Source: Actinomycetota bacterium (GTDB lineage: Bacteria > Actinomycetota > Thermoleophilia > Gaiellales > Gaiellaceae). From it: a DNA stretch of 50,739 nucleotides. The DNA is taken from the NCBI GenBank assembly GCA_005888315.1, contig VAWH01000028.1, forward strand, positions 1-50,739, given 5' to 3'. This document shows, in pieces, positions 41,352 through 49,351 of the stretch. A program made the translations under genes and the position numbers. Numbering within the stretch: position 1 is the stretch's first letter; every line of letters begins with the position of its first letter. Below the pieces are notes generated by a model. The model searched no databases and was not told the DNA's origin. It saw nothing but the letters and a program-made list of their open reading frames with translations.

Positions 41352-43249
41352 TGCTCCTGCGGCTCCTGCGAGTGCCAGGCCGCCACGGCCAGTAGCGTCA
41401 TCGCGGCAAAGATTCCGGCGACCGCGTAGTGGCGGGTCAGCAGCATGACGAAGAGGAGTGCCGTGCAGAGGGCGACCGCGAGCGGCCACGGCGACTCGCC
41501 CGGCATCTCGACCACTTCGTCCGGGACGGCGTCGACCACCGTCGAGGCCGGCGTCTCGTGACCTTCGTCGAGCACGAGCTCGCCGCGCTCGAGTCGGCCG
41601 GCGTCGGCTCGCCGGTCGTCGCGGTCCCAGTTCGGGTAGGCGCTCGTGACGACCGGGATGACCGGGAAGTTGTAGGGCGGCGGCGGCGAGGTCGTCGCCC
41701 ATTCGAGCGTGCCGCCGTGCCAGGGATCCGGGCCGGCCGGAGGGCCCCGGAAACGGCTCCAGACGAGGTTTCCGAAGATCACGAGCAGTCCCGCGGTGAG
41801 GATGAAGGCGCCCACCGTCTCGGAGAGGTTGTACGGCCCCCAGCCGAGCGACGACGGGTACGTGTAGACGCGCCGCGGCATCCCGATCAGGCCGAGGATG
41901 TGCATCGGGAAGAAGGTCAGCGCGGTTCCCAGGAAGGTCAGCCAGAAGGACAGCTTCCCGAGGCCCTCGTGGTAGAGGCGGCCCGTGATCTTGGGGAACC
42001 AGTAGTAAAAGCCGCCGAGGATCGGGAAGACTGCGGCCCCGAAGATGATGAAGTGGAAGTGAGCGACGACGAAGTACGTGTCCGTCGTCGCCTGGTCGAA
42101 CGGGATCGCCGCGAACATGATCCCGGAGAGCCCGCCGATCACGAAGAGGAGGATGAAGCCGCCGATGAAGAGCAGCGGTGTCCTGAACTCCGGCCGGCCG
42201 AGCGCAACCGTCACTGTCCAGGCGAAGATCTGGATCGCGCTCGGGATCACCACCATCATGCTCGCGGCCGCGAAGAAGACGAGCGTGATCGTCGGCAGCC
42301 CCGTCGCGAACATGCGGTGAGCCCAAACGCCGAAGCCGATGAAGGCGACGAGCAACTCGGCGAGCGCGACGAGCGGAAAGATCATCTTGCGCCGCGCGAA
42401 CGTCGGGATGATCGACGTCGCGATGCCGAACGCGGGCAGGATGATGATGTAGACCTCGGGGTGGCCGAAGAGCCAGAAGAGGTGCTGCCAGAGCAGCGGG
42501 TCGCCACCGTTCGCGACGTCGAAGAAGTGGAAGCCGAGATTGCGCTGGAGCTCGAGAAAGACGAGGTCGGCCGTCAGCGAGGGCAGCGCGAAGATCAACG
42601 ACAGCGACACCGCCAGGATCGCGAAGCAGAAGAGCGGCATCCGGTTCATCGACATCCCCGGCGCGCGGAGCTTGAAGGTCGTCGCGATCAGGTTGATCGC
42701 GGTCGCCGTCGAGGCGATCCCGTTGAAGATCAGCCCGAGCGCGTAGAAGTCGATGTTCCGGCCGGGACTGAACTGGTTGAGCGCGAGCGGTACGTAGTCG
42801 AACCAGCCGGCGTTCGGGGCGGCGTGCGTGAAGACGCTGTAGTACATGAACAACCCCGACGCGAGGAAGAGCCAGTAGCTGAGCGCGTTCATGCGCGGGA
42901 AAGCCATGTCCCGCGCCCCGATCATCAGCGGCACCAGATAATTGCCAAAGGCCCCCGTCGTCATCGGGATGACGAAGAGGAAGATCATCGTCACCCCGTG
43001 CATCGTCATCAGCTGGTCGTAGGTCTCCGGCGATAGGAGCTTCTCGTTCGGCTCCGAGAGCTGCGCCCGCATCAGCAGCGCCTCGATCCCCCCGGCGCCG
43101 AAGAACGCGAGCGCCGTAAAGAAGTAGAGGAGCCCGATCCGCTTGTGGTCGGTCGTCGTCAGCCAGCCGAAGACGCCGCGCGGCTCGGCCCAGATCCGCT
43201 CGAGGCGGTCGACTCGCTGGCGGGCCGGCTCTCTGACCGTGACGGCCAT
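41348..43249 (-). CDS. ctaD: Cytochrome c oxidase subunit I, with altered CuB-site and K-channel residues and a C-terminal two-helix extension
   Basis: 633 residues (usual about 530-560). Twelve-helix core with haem a His84 (MTMHGVTM), CuB His263 and cross-linked Tyr267 (HPEVY), His397/His399 (VVAHFHF) and the GMPRR arginines. Two departures: the second His of the usual WAHHMF is Arg312 (WAHRMF), a CuB ligand, and the K-channel Lys (IPTGIK) is Gln340 (IPSAIQ). D-channel Asp (ARDMAFPRMN) remains. The extra C-terminus has two helices (WPLAVALCTALLFVMLL; AVAGIFAAMTLLAVAAW), resembling a fused subunit IV. GGAAGGG precedes ATG 43249. It is clearly a subunit I by homology; whether it reduces oxygen normally is in doubt. 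Confidence 0.93.
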   Translation of the reverse strand: MAVTVREPARQRVDRLERIWAEPRGVFGWLTTTDHKRIGLLYFFTALAFFGAGGIEALLMRAQLSEPNEKLLSPETYDQLMTMHGVTMIFLFVIPMTTGAFGNYLVPLMIGARDMAFPRMNALSYWLFLASGLFMYYSVFTHAAPNAGWFDYVPLALNQFSPGRNIDFYALGLIFNGIASTATAINLIATTFKLRAPGMSMNRMPLFCFAILAVSLSLIFALPSLTADLVFLELQRNLGFHFFDVANGGDPLLWQHLFWLFGHPEVYIIILPAFGIATSIIPTFARRKMIFPLVALAELLVAFIGFGVWAHRMFATGLPTITLVFFAAASMMVVIPSAIQIFAWTVTVALGRPEFRTPLLFIGGFILLFVIGGLSGIMFAAIPFDQATTDTYFVVAHFHFIIFGAAVFPILGGFYYWFPKITGRLYHEGLGKLSFWLTFLGTALTFFPMHILGLIGMPRRVYTYPSSLGWGPYNLSETVGAFILTAGLLVIFGNLVWSRFRGPPAGPDPWHGGTLEWATTSPPPPYNFPVIPVVTSAYPNWDRDDRRADAGRLERGELVLDEGHETPASTVVDAVPDEVVEMPGESPWPLAVALCTALLFVMLLTRHYAVAGIFAAMTLLAVAAWHSQEPQEQ

Positions 43250-43275
43250 CAGTGGCCCTTCCGATGACGGAGCGC

Positions 43276-43365
43276 CAGGGACTGTCCCTGCAGGGGACTG
43301 TCCCCAAAACGGTAACGAGGCGCACCGGCGTTGCCGGGACAGTCCCCGTTCGGGGACAGTCCCTG
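43276..43365. repeat. REP/BIME-like double palindrome between ctaC and ctaD
   Basis: Four copies of a GGGGACTGTCCCC-type palindrome lie at 43276-43290, 43293-43305, 43336-43346 and 43353-43363. The first pair and the second pair are reverse complements of each other, forming an inverted repeat of about 30 bp with a 30-nt loop that itself holds a CCGGC/GCCGG hairpin (43325-43337). One further copy is at 18745-18756. Such units in other bacteria are REP elements, sometimes moved by RAYT transposases; none is present here. On the operon mRNA this would be a large stem-loop. Confidence 0.75.
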
Positions 43366-43388
43366 CGCGGCTGGTGCCGGAAGGGGGA

Positions 43389-44474
43389 CTATTTGAGTCC
43401 CTCCAAGTAGGCGACGAGGGCGTCGCGCTCGCGGCTCGTCAGCGAGAAGCCCGGCATCTTGCTGCCCGGTTTGTAGCGCTGCGGATCTTCGATCCAGCGC
43501 GCGAGATCGGGCGGGTGGTTCGGCAGTGTCAGCGCGGCGAGCGTCTTCCGCGTGGCGAGGTGCGTCAGATCGGGGCCGATCGTGCCGTCGGCGCTCGTGC
43601 CGCGGATCATGTGGCAGCCCGAACACGGCAGGCTGAGAAAGAGGTGTTGGCCCTCGCGGGCCTGCGCGGTGGCCGGCTGCCGCGCGGGCCGCTCCTCGTT
43701 GGCGAGCCACCTGCGAAAGACGTCCGGCGGGTCCGCGAACACGTACATCGCCATGTGCGCGTGCTGCTGGCCGCAGAACTCGGCGCACTGGCCGCGGTAC
43801 TCACCCGGGCGGTCGGCGTCCAGCAGCAGGTGGTTGACGCGGCCGGGAATCAGGTCGGCCTTCCGGTTCAGCTCCGGCACCCAGAAGCTGTGGATCACGT
43901 CAGCGGTCGTGCCGGCCACGTCGACGCGCGTTCGCACCGGGATGTGGATCTCGTTGGCCGTGACTGCCCGGCCGCCTGGATACCGGACCTCCCACCACCA
44001 GTCGTGGCCGATCACCTGGATGGACATCCGGGTCGAGTTCGCCGCCGGCGCCTCGGTCGTCCTGATCAGGAAGAGGTCGGACCAGACGAACAGCGACGAG
44101 AGCACGACGATCGGCACGAAGACCCCGAGCCCGACCACGATCGCAGTGCCGGCGCGGTCGCCGCCGCCGAAGGGCAGGGAATCGCGGTTCCGCCGCACCC
44201 AGCCGAGCAAGAGCAGCGTCGCGACCACGCAGAAGCCGATCGAGCAGCCCGCGAGCATCACCCACCAGAGGACCGAGATCGAGTGCTCCTGCTTGCTCGC
44301 CGGGTGGAGGGCGTTCTGGTCGTCGCCGGCCCAGGCCGCGGCCGGGAAGACGAGCGCGGCGGCAGCGCCGGTCGCGATCCATCCCGCCCGCACCAGGCTC
44401 CGGCGCAATCCTCCCCTCTCTCCCGGTTCGAACACGGCTCGGTTCGGGCGAATCTCTTTCCGCACCTCCCGCAT
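43389..44474 (-). CDS. ctaC: Cytochrome c oxidase subunit II with fused cytochrome c (caa3 type)
   Basis: 361 residues. Signal peptide (WIATGAAAALVFPAAAWA), two membrane helices, then the CuA cupredoxin domain with VIHSFWVPEL and QCAEFCGQQHAHM (His, Cys, Glu, Cys, His, Met all present). A C-terminal cytochrome c domain has CSGCH and Met in GSKMPGF. It accepts electrons from QcrC or another cytochrome c. ATG 44474 is used; a GTG or TTG start 15-25 codons in (TTG just after GAGAGGGGAGGA) would place the signal peptide nearer the start. First gene of the operon, divergent from the TOBE regulator. Confidence 0.93.
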   Translation of the reverse strand: MREVRKEIRPNRAVFEPGERGGLRRSLVRAGWIATGAAAALVFPAAAWAGDDQNALHPASKQEHSISVLWWVMLAGCSIGFCVVATLLLLGWVRRNRDSLPFGGGDRAGTAIVVGLGVFVPIVVLSSLFVWSDLFLIRTTEAPAANSTRMSIQVIGHDWWWEVRYPGGRAVTANEIHIPVRTRVDVAGTTADVIHSFWVPELNRKADLIPGRVNHLLLDADRPGEYRGQCAEFCGQQHAHMAMYVFADPPDVFRRWLANEERPARQPATAQAREGQHLFLSLPCSGCHMIRGTSADGTIGPDLTHLATRKTLAALTLPNHPPDLARWIEDPQRYKPGSKMPGFSLTSRERDALVAYLEGLK

Positions 44475-44514
44475 CTAAACGGATGGGGCCGGCGCAGAAC
44501 CTCCTTGCCTCGAC

Positions 44515-44520
44515 TAGTGT
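44515..44520 (+). promoter_or_regulatory. Probable leaderless -10 box of the mod regulator/transport operon
   Basis: TAGTGT followed after 7 nt by ATG 44528. No Shine-Dalgarno is present. It lies in a 53-bp gap shared with the divergent ctaC promoter. Confidence 0.45.
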
Positions 44521-44527
44521 CTGGGCA

Positions 44528-44902
44528 ATGCCTAGGCAGAGAACCTACACCGCCTCGGAGGCCGCGGCCGCGCTCGGGATCAGCATCGACACCCTGCGCC
44601 GCTGGGACCGGGCGGGCCGGATCCGCACCCGGCGCGACGCCGCCAACCGCCGCGTCGTCACGGCCGGGGAGATCGCCCGCCTGCGCGGCGGCGAGACCCG
44701 CGAGCTCTCGGCGCGGAACCGGTTCCGGGGCACCGTCCGCCAGATCAAGACGGAAGGGCTCCTGGCTCAGGTCGAGCTCGACGCCGGCCCGTTTCGGGTC
44801 GTCGCGGTCGTGACGCGCGAGGCGGTCGAGGAGCTCGGCCTCGAACCGGGCGCGCCGGCGACCGCGATCGTCAAGGCGACGTCGGTGATGCTCGAGCGAT
44901 GA
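44528..44902 (+). CDS. MerR-type HTH regulator with a TOBE (molybdate-binding) domain
   Basis: 124 residues. The N-terminal half is a MerR/excisionase-like helix-turn-helix (YTASEAAAALGISIDTLRRW), the C-terminal half one Mop/TOBE domain (ARNRFRGTVRQIKTEGLLAQV). The combination is common beside modABC in Actinomycetota and is thought to sense molybdate like a small ModE. It overlaps modA by 4 bp (ATGA), so it is cotranscribed with the transporter and probably controls it. Confidence 0.88.
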   Translation: MPRQRTYTASEAAAALGISIDTLRRWDRAGRIRTRRDAANRRVVTAGEIARLRGGETRELSARNRFRGTVRQIKTEGLLAQVELDAGPFRVVAVVTREAVEELGLEPGAPATAIVKATSVMLER

Positions 44903-45630
44903 GGGCGCTCGCGGCGTGCACGCTGGCTGCGCTCCTCGCGGCCGGCTGCAGCGGCTCGAAGCACCGGCTGACGGTGTACGCGGCTTCCTCGCTGACGGAC
45001 GCCTTCGAGCGGCTCGCATCCGGCGCACGTTTCGACTTCGCGGGCTCGAACACACTCGCAGCGCAGCTCGAGCAGGGCGCACGGGCCGACGTCTACGCGG
45101 CCGCAAGCCCGAAGTCGCCGCGTCAACTCTTCGCCAAGGGATTGATCGACCGGCCGCGAGACTTCGCGACCAACAGGCTCGTCCTGATCGTTCCCGCCGC
45201 GAACCCAGGCCACGTGACCGGGCTGGGCAGCTTGATGCGCCCCGAAGTGAAGCTCGTCCGCGGCGCGAAGGGCGTCCCGGCGGGCGACTACGCTGCCGCC
45301 GTCCTCGCGCGCTGGTGCAAGAGCATCTTCATCCCGAGCGGACGCTGCCCGCGCGCCCGTACCAGCGAGGAGCAGGACGTGAAGGGAGTCCTCGCCAAGG
45401 TCGTGCTGGGCGAGGCCGATGCGGGCTTCGTCTACGCGACCGACGTTCGAGTGGCCGGCGGCAAGGTGACTGCGATTCAGATCCCGAGGTGGCTCGAGCC
45501 GACTGTCCGCTACCAGCTCGCTGTCGTGCGGGCGACGAAGCATCGGCGGCAGGCGCAAGCCTTCGTACGCCTCGTGCTCGGGCCCAAAGGACGTGCGGCG
45601 CTGCGCCGCGCGGGGTTCGGGGCGCCGTGA
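44899..45630 (+). CDS. modA: Molybdate ABC transporter, substrate-binding lipoprotein
   Basis: 243 residues. A lipoprotein signal (LAALLAAGCSGS) is followed by the ModA start LTVYAASSLTDAFERL and FAGSNTLAAQLEQGARADVYAAA, whose Ser and Thr/Ala positions hold the oxyanion. GEADAGFVYATDV near the end is also typical. It binds molybdate (or tungstate) outside the membrane. The order modA-B-C with overlapping ends fits one operon. The mature domain is slightly short. Confidence 0.93.
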   Translation: MRALAACTLAALLAAGCSGSKHRLTVYAASSLTDAFERLASGARFDFAGSNTLAAQLEQGARADVYAAASPKSPRQLFAKGLIDRPRDFATNRLVLIVPAANPGHVTGLGSLMRPEVKLVRGAKGVPAGDYAAAVLARWCKSIFIPSGRCPRARTSEEQDVKGVLAKVVLGEADAGFVYATDVRVAGGKVTAIQIPRWLEPTVRYQLAVVRATKHRRQAQAFVRLVLGPKGRAALRRAGFGAP

Positions 45631-46451
45631 GACGTGCCTTTCATGCCGGTCTGTGGGCGTGTGCGGCGCTCGCCGTCGCCTTCCTGCTCCTCCCCGTCCT
45701 GGCGATCTTCCTGCGTGTGACTCCCACGACCCTCGTTGGCGAGCTGAACGACCGTGTCGTGCTCGACGCGCTCGTCGTAACGGCGAAGACGAACGCGATC
45801 GCGATCGTGCTTCTCCTCGTCGTCGGGACTCCGGCCGCTTACCTGCTCGCGTCGACGCGATTCCGCGGCCGGGCCTTGGTGCTGACGCTGATCGAGCTGC
45901 CGCTCGTCCTGCCGCCCGCGGTTGCGGGAATCGGCCTGCTGGCGGCCTTCGGCCGCGCCGGGCTGCTCGGTTCCTCGCTCGATGTTCTCGGAGTCGCGCT
46001 GCCGTTCAGCCAGGCCGCCGTCGTGCTCGCCGTCCTCTTCGTCGCGAGCCCCTTCTACCTCCGCACGGCGGTCGCGGCGTTCGAGTCCGTCGACCGCGAC
46101 CTCATCGACGCCGCGCGGACGCTCCGCGCCGGGCCGGCGCGGACATTCGCCCTGGTGGCGCTGCCGGTCGCGTCGGCGGGGCTCGGCGCCGGCGCGGCGC
46201 TTGCTTTTGCGCGGGGAATCGGCGAGTTCGGCGCGACGATCATGTTCGCCGGCAGCGTCCGCGGCGCGACGCAGACGCTGCCGCTCGCGATCTACGCCCA
46301 GTTCGACCAGAACTTCGACGTCGCACTCGCGATCGGCGCGCTGCTCGTCGTCGTCAGCGCCGTGCTGCTCCTGCTCCTCAAGCTCCCCCTGCCATGGGCC
46401 CGCTCCGCCTCGATCTCACCGTTCGGCGCCGTTCGTTCGACGTCGCGCTAG
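45627..46451 (+). CDS. modB: Molybdate ABC transporter, permease
   Basis: 274 residues from GTG 45627, overlapping modA (GTGA). About six helices with the EAA loop (IDAARTLRAGPARTFALVALP) that contacts ModC, and a late GEFGATIMFAGS signature typical of ModB. The last 15-20 residues are Ser/Arg-rich and overlap the modC start by 58 bp. Confidence 0.92.
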   Translation: MRRAFHAGLWACAALAVAFLLLPVLAIFLRVTPTTLVGELNDRVVLDALVVTAKTNAIAIVLLLVVGTPAAYLLASTRFRGRALVLTLIELPLVLPPAVAGIGLLAAFGRAGLLGSSLDVLGVALPFSQAAVVLAVLFVASPFYLRTAVAAFESVDRDLIDAARTLRAGPARTFALVALPVASAGLGAGAALAFARGIGEFGATIMFAGSVRGATQTLPLAIYAQFDQNFDVALAIGALLVVVSAVLLLLLKLPLPWARSASISPFGAVRSTSR

Positions 46452-47452
46452 CGCTCGCGCTGGAGCGCGAGACGGTTGCGCTCGTCGGGCCCTCGGGCGC
46501 CGGCAAATCCACCGTCCTGCGCGCGGTCGCCGGGCTCGTGCAAGCACGCGGGCGCGTCAGCGCTGCCGGCGAGACCTGGCTCGACTCGGAGCACGGCGTC
46601 GATCTCGCACCCGAACGCCGCTCGGTCGGCATGGTCTTCCAGGAGTACGCGCTCTTCCCACACCTGAGCGTGCGCAGGAACGTCGAGTTCGGGCGGAAGG
46701 GGCAGGCGGGACTGCTCGAGCGCCTCGGGCTCGCCGCCCTCGCCGACGCGAAGCCGCGCGAGCTCTCGGGCGGCGAGCGCCAGCGCGTCGCGCTGGCGCG
46801 GGCGCTCGCGCCGGATCCTGCGGTCCTGCTGCTCGACGAGCCGCTCGCCGCCCTCGACGCTCACACTCGGGCCGAGATCAGGGGCGAACTGCAGCTACTG
46901 CTTCGCAATGCGGAGCGGCCGACGCTCGTCGTCAGTCACGACTTCGAGGACGCCGCCACGCTCGCGACGCGGGTCGGCGTGCTCGTCGAAGGCCGCCTGC
47001 GGCAGCTGGGCAGCCCGGCCGAGCTCGTCGCCTCGCCGGCGGACCCATTCGTCGCTAGCCTCACCGGCGCGAACGTCCTGCGGGGTCGCGCCCGCGCGAC
47101 CATCACGGGGCTGACCGAGCTCGAACTGCCGACCGGCGAGCTGATCCGCTCGACCGATCGGGCGGAAGGCGACGCGGTCGCGATCGTCTATCCATGGGAG
47201 GTGACGCTGTCACGGACCGAGCCGGACGACTCGGCGCAGAACCACATCGGCGGAATCGTGGCGAGCCTCGTCCCGGTAGGCAACCGCGTCCGCGCGCGCG
47301 TCGGGCCGCTGACGGCCGAGATCACCGCCGACTCGTCAGAGCGCCTCGGCCTCCGCGTGGGCGGACCCGCGGTTGCGAGCTTCAAGGCGACGGCGACGCG
47401 GCTACTCAGCCAGAGCGGTGACGATTACCCGCCGAAGCCTCCGAGCTTGTAA
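46394..47452 (+). CDS. modC: Molybdate ABC transporter, ATP-binding protein with TOBE domain
   Basis: 352 residues. Walker A GPSGAGKST, Q-loop VFQEYALFPHL, signature LSGGERQRVALARAL, Walker B VLLLDEPLAALD and switch VVSHD are intact. A C-terminal TOBE domain (HIGGIVASLVPVGNRVRARV) is normal for ModC. ATG 46394 gives the native start (GPLRLDLTV). Its end overlaps the convergent lipoprotein gene by 28 bp. Confidence 0.94.
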   Translation: MGPLRLDLTVRRRSFDVALALALERETVALVGPSGAGKSTVLRAVAGLVQARGRVSAAGETWLDSEHGVDLAPERRSVGMVFQEYALFPHLSVRRNVEFGRKGQAGLLERLGLAALADAKPRELSGGERQRVALARALAPDPAVLLLDEPLAALDAHTRAEIRGELQLLLRNAERPTLVVSHDFEDAATLATRVGVLVEGRLRQLGSPAELVASPADPFVASLTGANVLRGRARATITGLTELELPTGELIRSTDRAEGDAVAIVYPWEVTLSRTEPDDSAQNHIGGIVASLVPVGNRVRARVGPLTAEITADSSERLGLRVGGPAVASFKATATRLLSQSGDDYPPKPPSL

Positions 47453-47958
47453 CCCTTCTTCTTCATATCGTCGGTCGCGCGGCGGGCGTCGACCAGCGCG
47501 CGCGAGCCGCGCAGGTCGGCGAGCGCCTTCTGCACGAGCTGCGGATTCTTCTTCGCCGCCGCCGAGCGGAGAGACTCGAGCTCAGCGGCCAGCTTGCGGA
47601 GCCCCGTCACGAGGGTGTCGTTGTCCTTCTCGACGTCCTTCGGCGGGGTGGCTCGGTCGAGGTCGTCGGCAGCTGCGCGGAGCTTCTGCTGGGCAACCTT
47701 GAGGTCGCTCGCGAGCTCGGCCAGTGAGCTTGGCTGCTGGCTGAGCGGCCGGAACGCGTTCCTGATCGCCTGGCTGTCCGAGCCGAGACGGTGCTCGTAC
47801 TCGGACTTGGAGAGCCGGCCTCCTCCGCCTCCTCCGCCGCCTCCGCAACCGGCGGCGACAAGCGCGAGCACGAGCCCCACAGCCGCTAGAGTGGCGGCGC
47901 CGCGGTGCCTCGCTTCGGCGAGGCTGAGAAAAGACGCGTTGAACCTGCTCTGGGTCAT
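47425..47958 (-). CDS. Putative lipoprotein with a coiled-coil-like helical domain
   Basis: 177 residues. Signal sequence with lipobox LALVAAGC followed by nine Gly, then a helical, charged domain (ASDLKVAQQKLRAAADDLDR, KAALADLRGS-like heptads) ending in a basic, Gly-rich tail (KKKGYKLGGFGG). I recognise no family. It is convergent with modC (28-bp overlap) and divergent from the permease gene across 19 bp. Role unknown; it should be tethered outside the membrane. Confidence 0.75.
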   Translation of the reverse strand: MTQSRFNASFLSLAEARHRGAATLAAVGLVLALVAAGCGGGGGGGGGRLSKSEYEHRLGSDSQAIRNAFRPLSQQPSSLAELASDLKVAQQKLRAAADDLDRATPPKDVEKDNDTLVTGLRKLAAELESLRSAAAKKNPQLVQKALADLRGSRALVDARRATDDMKKKGYKLGGFGG

Positions 47959-47977
47959 GCCAGCGGAGGGAGCGTAG

Positions 47978-49351
47978 TTGATCGACGAGAAGACGCCGAG
48001 TTGGGGAATCGAGCCGGTCCCGCAGCGTCTTCGTGTGCTCGGGGTCGTGGACACGATGCTCCTCTGGGGCAACCTCTCGGTCAGCCTGCTGGTGATCGTG
48101 CTCGGCGCGGTGCTCGTGCCGGCACTCTCGCTGCGGGACGCACTGATCGCGATCGTCGTTGGGGCGGTCGCCGGAAATGTCCTGCTCGGCCTGGCCGGGC
48201 TGATCGGCGCCGACGCTCGGGTTCCCGGCATGGTCGTGCTGCGGGCGCCCCTTGGCCGCCGCGGCTCCTACGCACCGACGGTCGTCAACGTCGCGCAGAA
48301 CCTCGGCTGGTCGACCTTCGAGCTGATCGTGATCTCGACCGCGGCGGCGGCGCTCTCGAAGAAGGTCTTCGGCTTCGAGGGACGCTGGCTGTGGGCGCTG
48401 CTCTTCGGACTCGTTGCCGTCGCGCTCGCCCTGCTCGGCCCAATCGGCTTCGTCCGCCGCTACGTCCGCAAGTTCGCGGTCTGGGCGGTGCTGGCGTCGA
48501 TGATCTACCTCACCTGGTGGGTCTTCGACAAGTCGAACCTGCACGAGTTCTGGCATGCGCGCGGCCAGGGCGGCCTCTCGCTCGGCTCGGGGATCGACCT
48601 CGTGATCGGCAGCATCATCTCCTGGACGCCGCTCGCCGCCGACTACACGCGTTTCTCGCGCGACCGGCGCGCCGGCTTCTTCGGAGCCGGGGTCGGCTAC
48701 TTCGTACCGACGCTCTGGTGCTTCGGCCTGGGCATTCTGCTCGTCCTCTCTCGCAACGTCACCGACGCGGCCGACGTGCCGGCCGCCGTCGCCGCCGGCG
48801 GGGCGGTCAGCGCCTTCGCGCTGCTCGCTTTGACGGTCGACGAATCGGACGAGGCCTTTGCCGACATCTATTCGACGGCGGTCTCGATCCAGAATGTGCT
48901 GCCGCGCGTCTCCCAGCGGCTGCTGATCGTCGTGGTTTCGGCCGCGGCGACGATCGGTGCGATCGTGATCGACCTGCGCTCGTACCAGTCCTTCCTGCTC
49001 CTGCTCGGCTCGGTCTTCGTGCCGCTCTTCGGCGTCCTGCTCGCCGATTGGCTGCTGGCCGGGGCGCACTATCGGGAGCGCGATTTCTTCTCGGGGCCCG
49101 CGGTGCGCGTCGAGCAGCTCGCGGCCTGGGTCGTCGGCTTCGTGCTCTACCAGTGGCTGTCGCCACAGGGGCCTTCCTGGTGGACCGACCTCGTCGCGCA
49201 CGCCCGCCCCGGCCACGCGAGCTGGACCGCCTCCCTGCCGAGCTTCGCGGCCGCGTTCGTGCTCGCCACGGCGGCGGGCTTGCTCCTGCCGCGGGAAGAT
49301 GTCGCCCGTGCGCGTCGCGGTAGTCGGCAACCTCTCGCTCGACCTCGTTGA
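47978..49351 (+). CDS. NCS1-family permease, CytX-like
   Basis: 457 residues with about twelve helices. The start (TPSWGIEPVPQRLRVLGVVD... LLWGNLSVSLLV) and SWTPLAADYTRFSRD match purine/pyrimidine permeases of the CytX/CodB group; CytX members are proposed carriers of the thiamine precursor hydroxymethylpyrimidine. No thiamine riboswitch fits in the 19 bp upstream. TTG 47978 with GGAGGGAG upstream is the start. It overlaps the PfkB kinase gene by 53 bp, which suggests uptake followed by phosphorylation of the same small molecule. Confidence 0.82.
   Translation: MIDEKTPSWGIEPVPQRLRVLGVVDTMLLWGNLSVSLLVIVLGAVLVPALSLRDALIAIVVGAVAGNVLLGLAGLIGADARVPGMVVLRAPLGRRGSYAPTVVNVAQNLGWSTFELIVISTAAAALSKKVFGFEGRWLWALLFGLVAVALALLGPIGFVRRYVRKFAVWAVLASMIYLTWWVFDKSNLHEFWHARGQGGLSLGSGIDLVIGSIISWTPLAADYTRFSRDRRAGFFGAGVGYFVPTLWCFGLGILLVLSRNVTDAADVPAAVAAGGAVSAFALLALTVDESDEAFADIYSTAVSIQNVLPRVSQRLLIVVVSAAATIGAIVIDLRSYQSFLLLLGSVFVPLFGVLLADWLLAGAHYRERDFFSGPAVRVEQLAAWVVGFVLYQWLSPQGPSWWTDLVAHARPGHASWTASLPSFAAAFVLATAAGLLLPREDVARARRGSRQPLARPR

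Noticed and set aside
43276-43365. CRISPR array or tandem repeat
   Set aside because: Units are palindromic, in mirrored pairs and without regular unique spacers; they fit REP-type elements instead.
47959-47977. Thiamine (TPP) riboswitch upstream of the CytX-like permease
   Set aside because: Only 19 bp separate it from the divergent lipoprotein gene, far too short for the aptamer.
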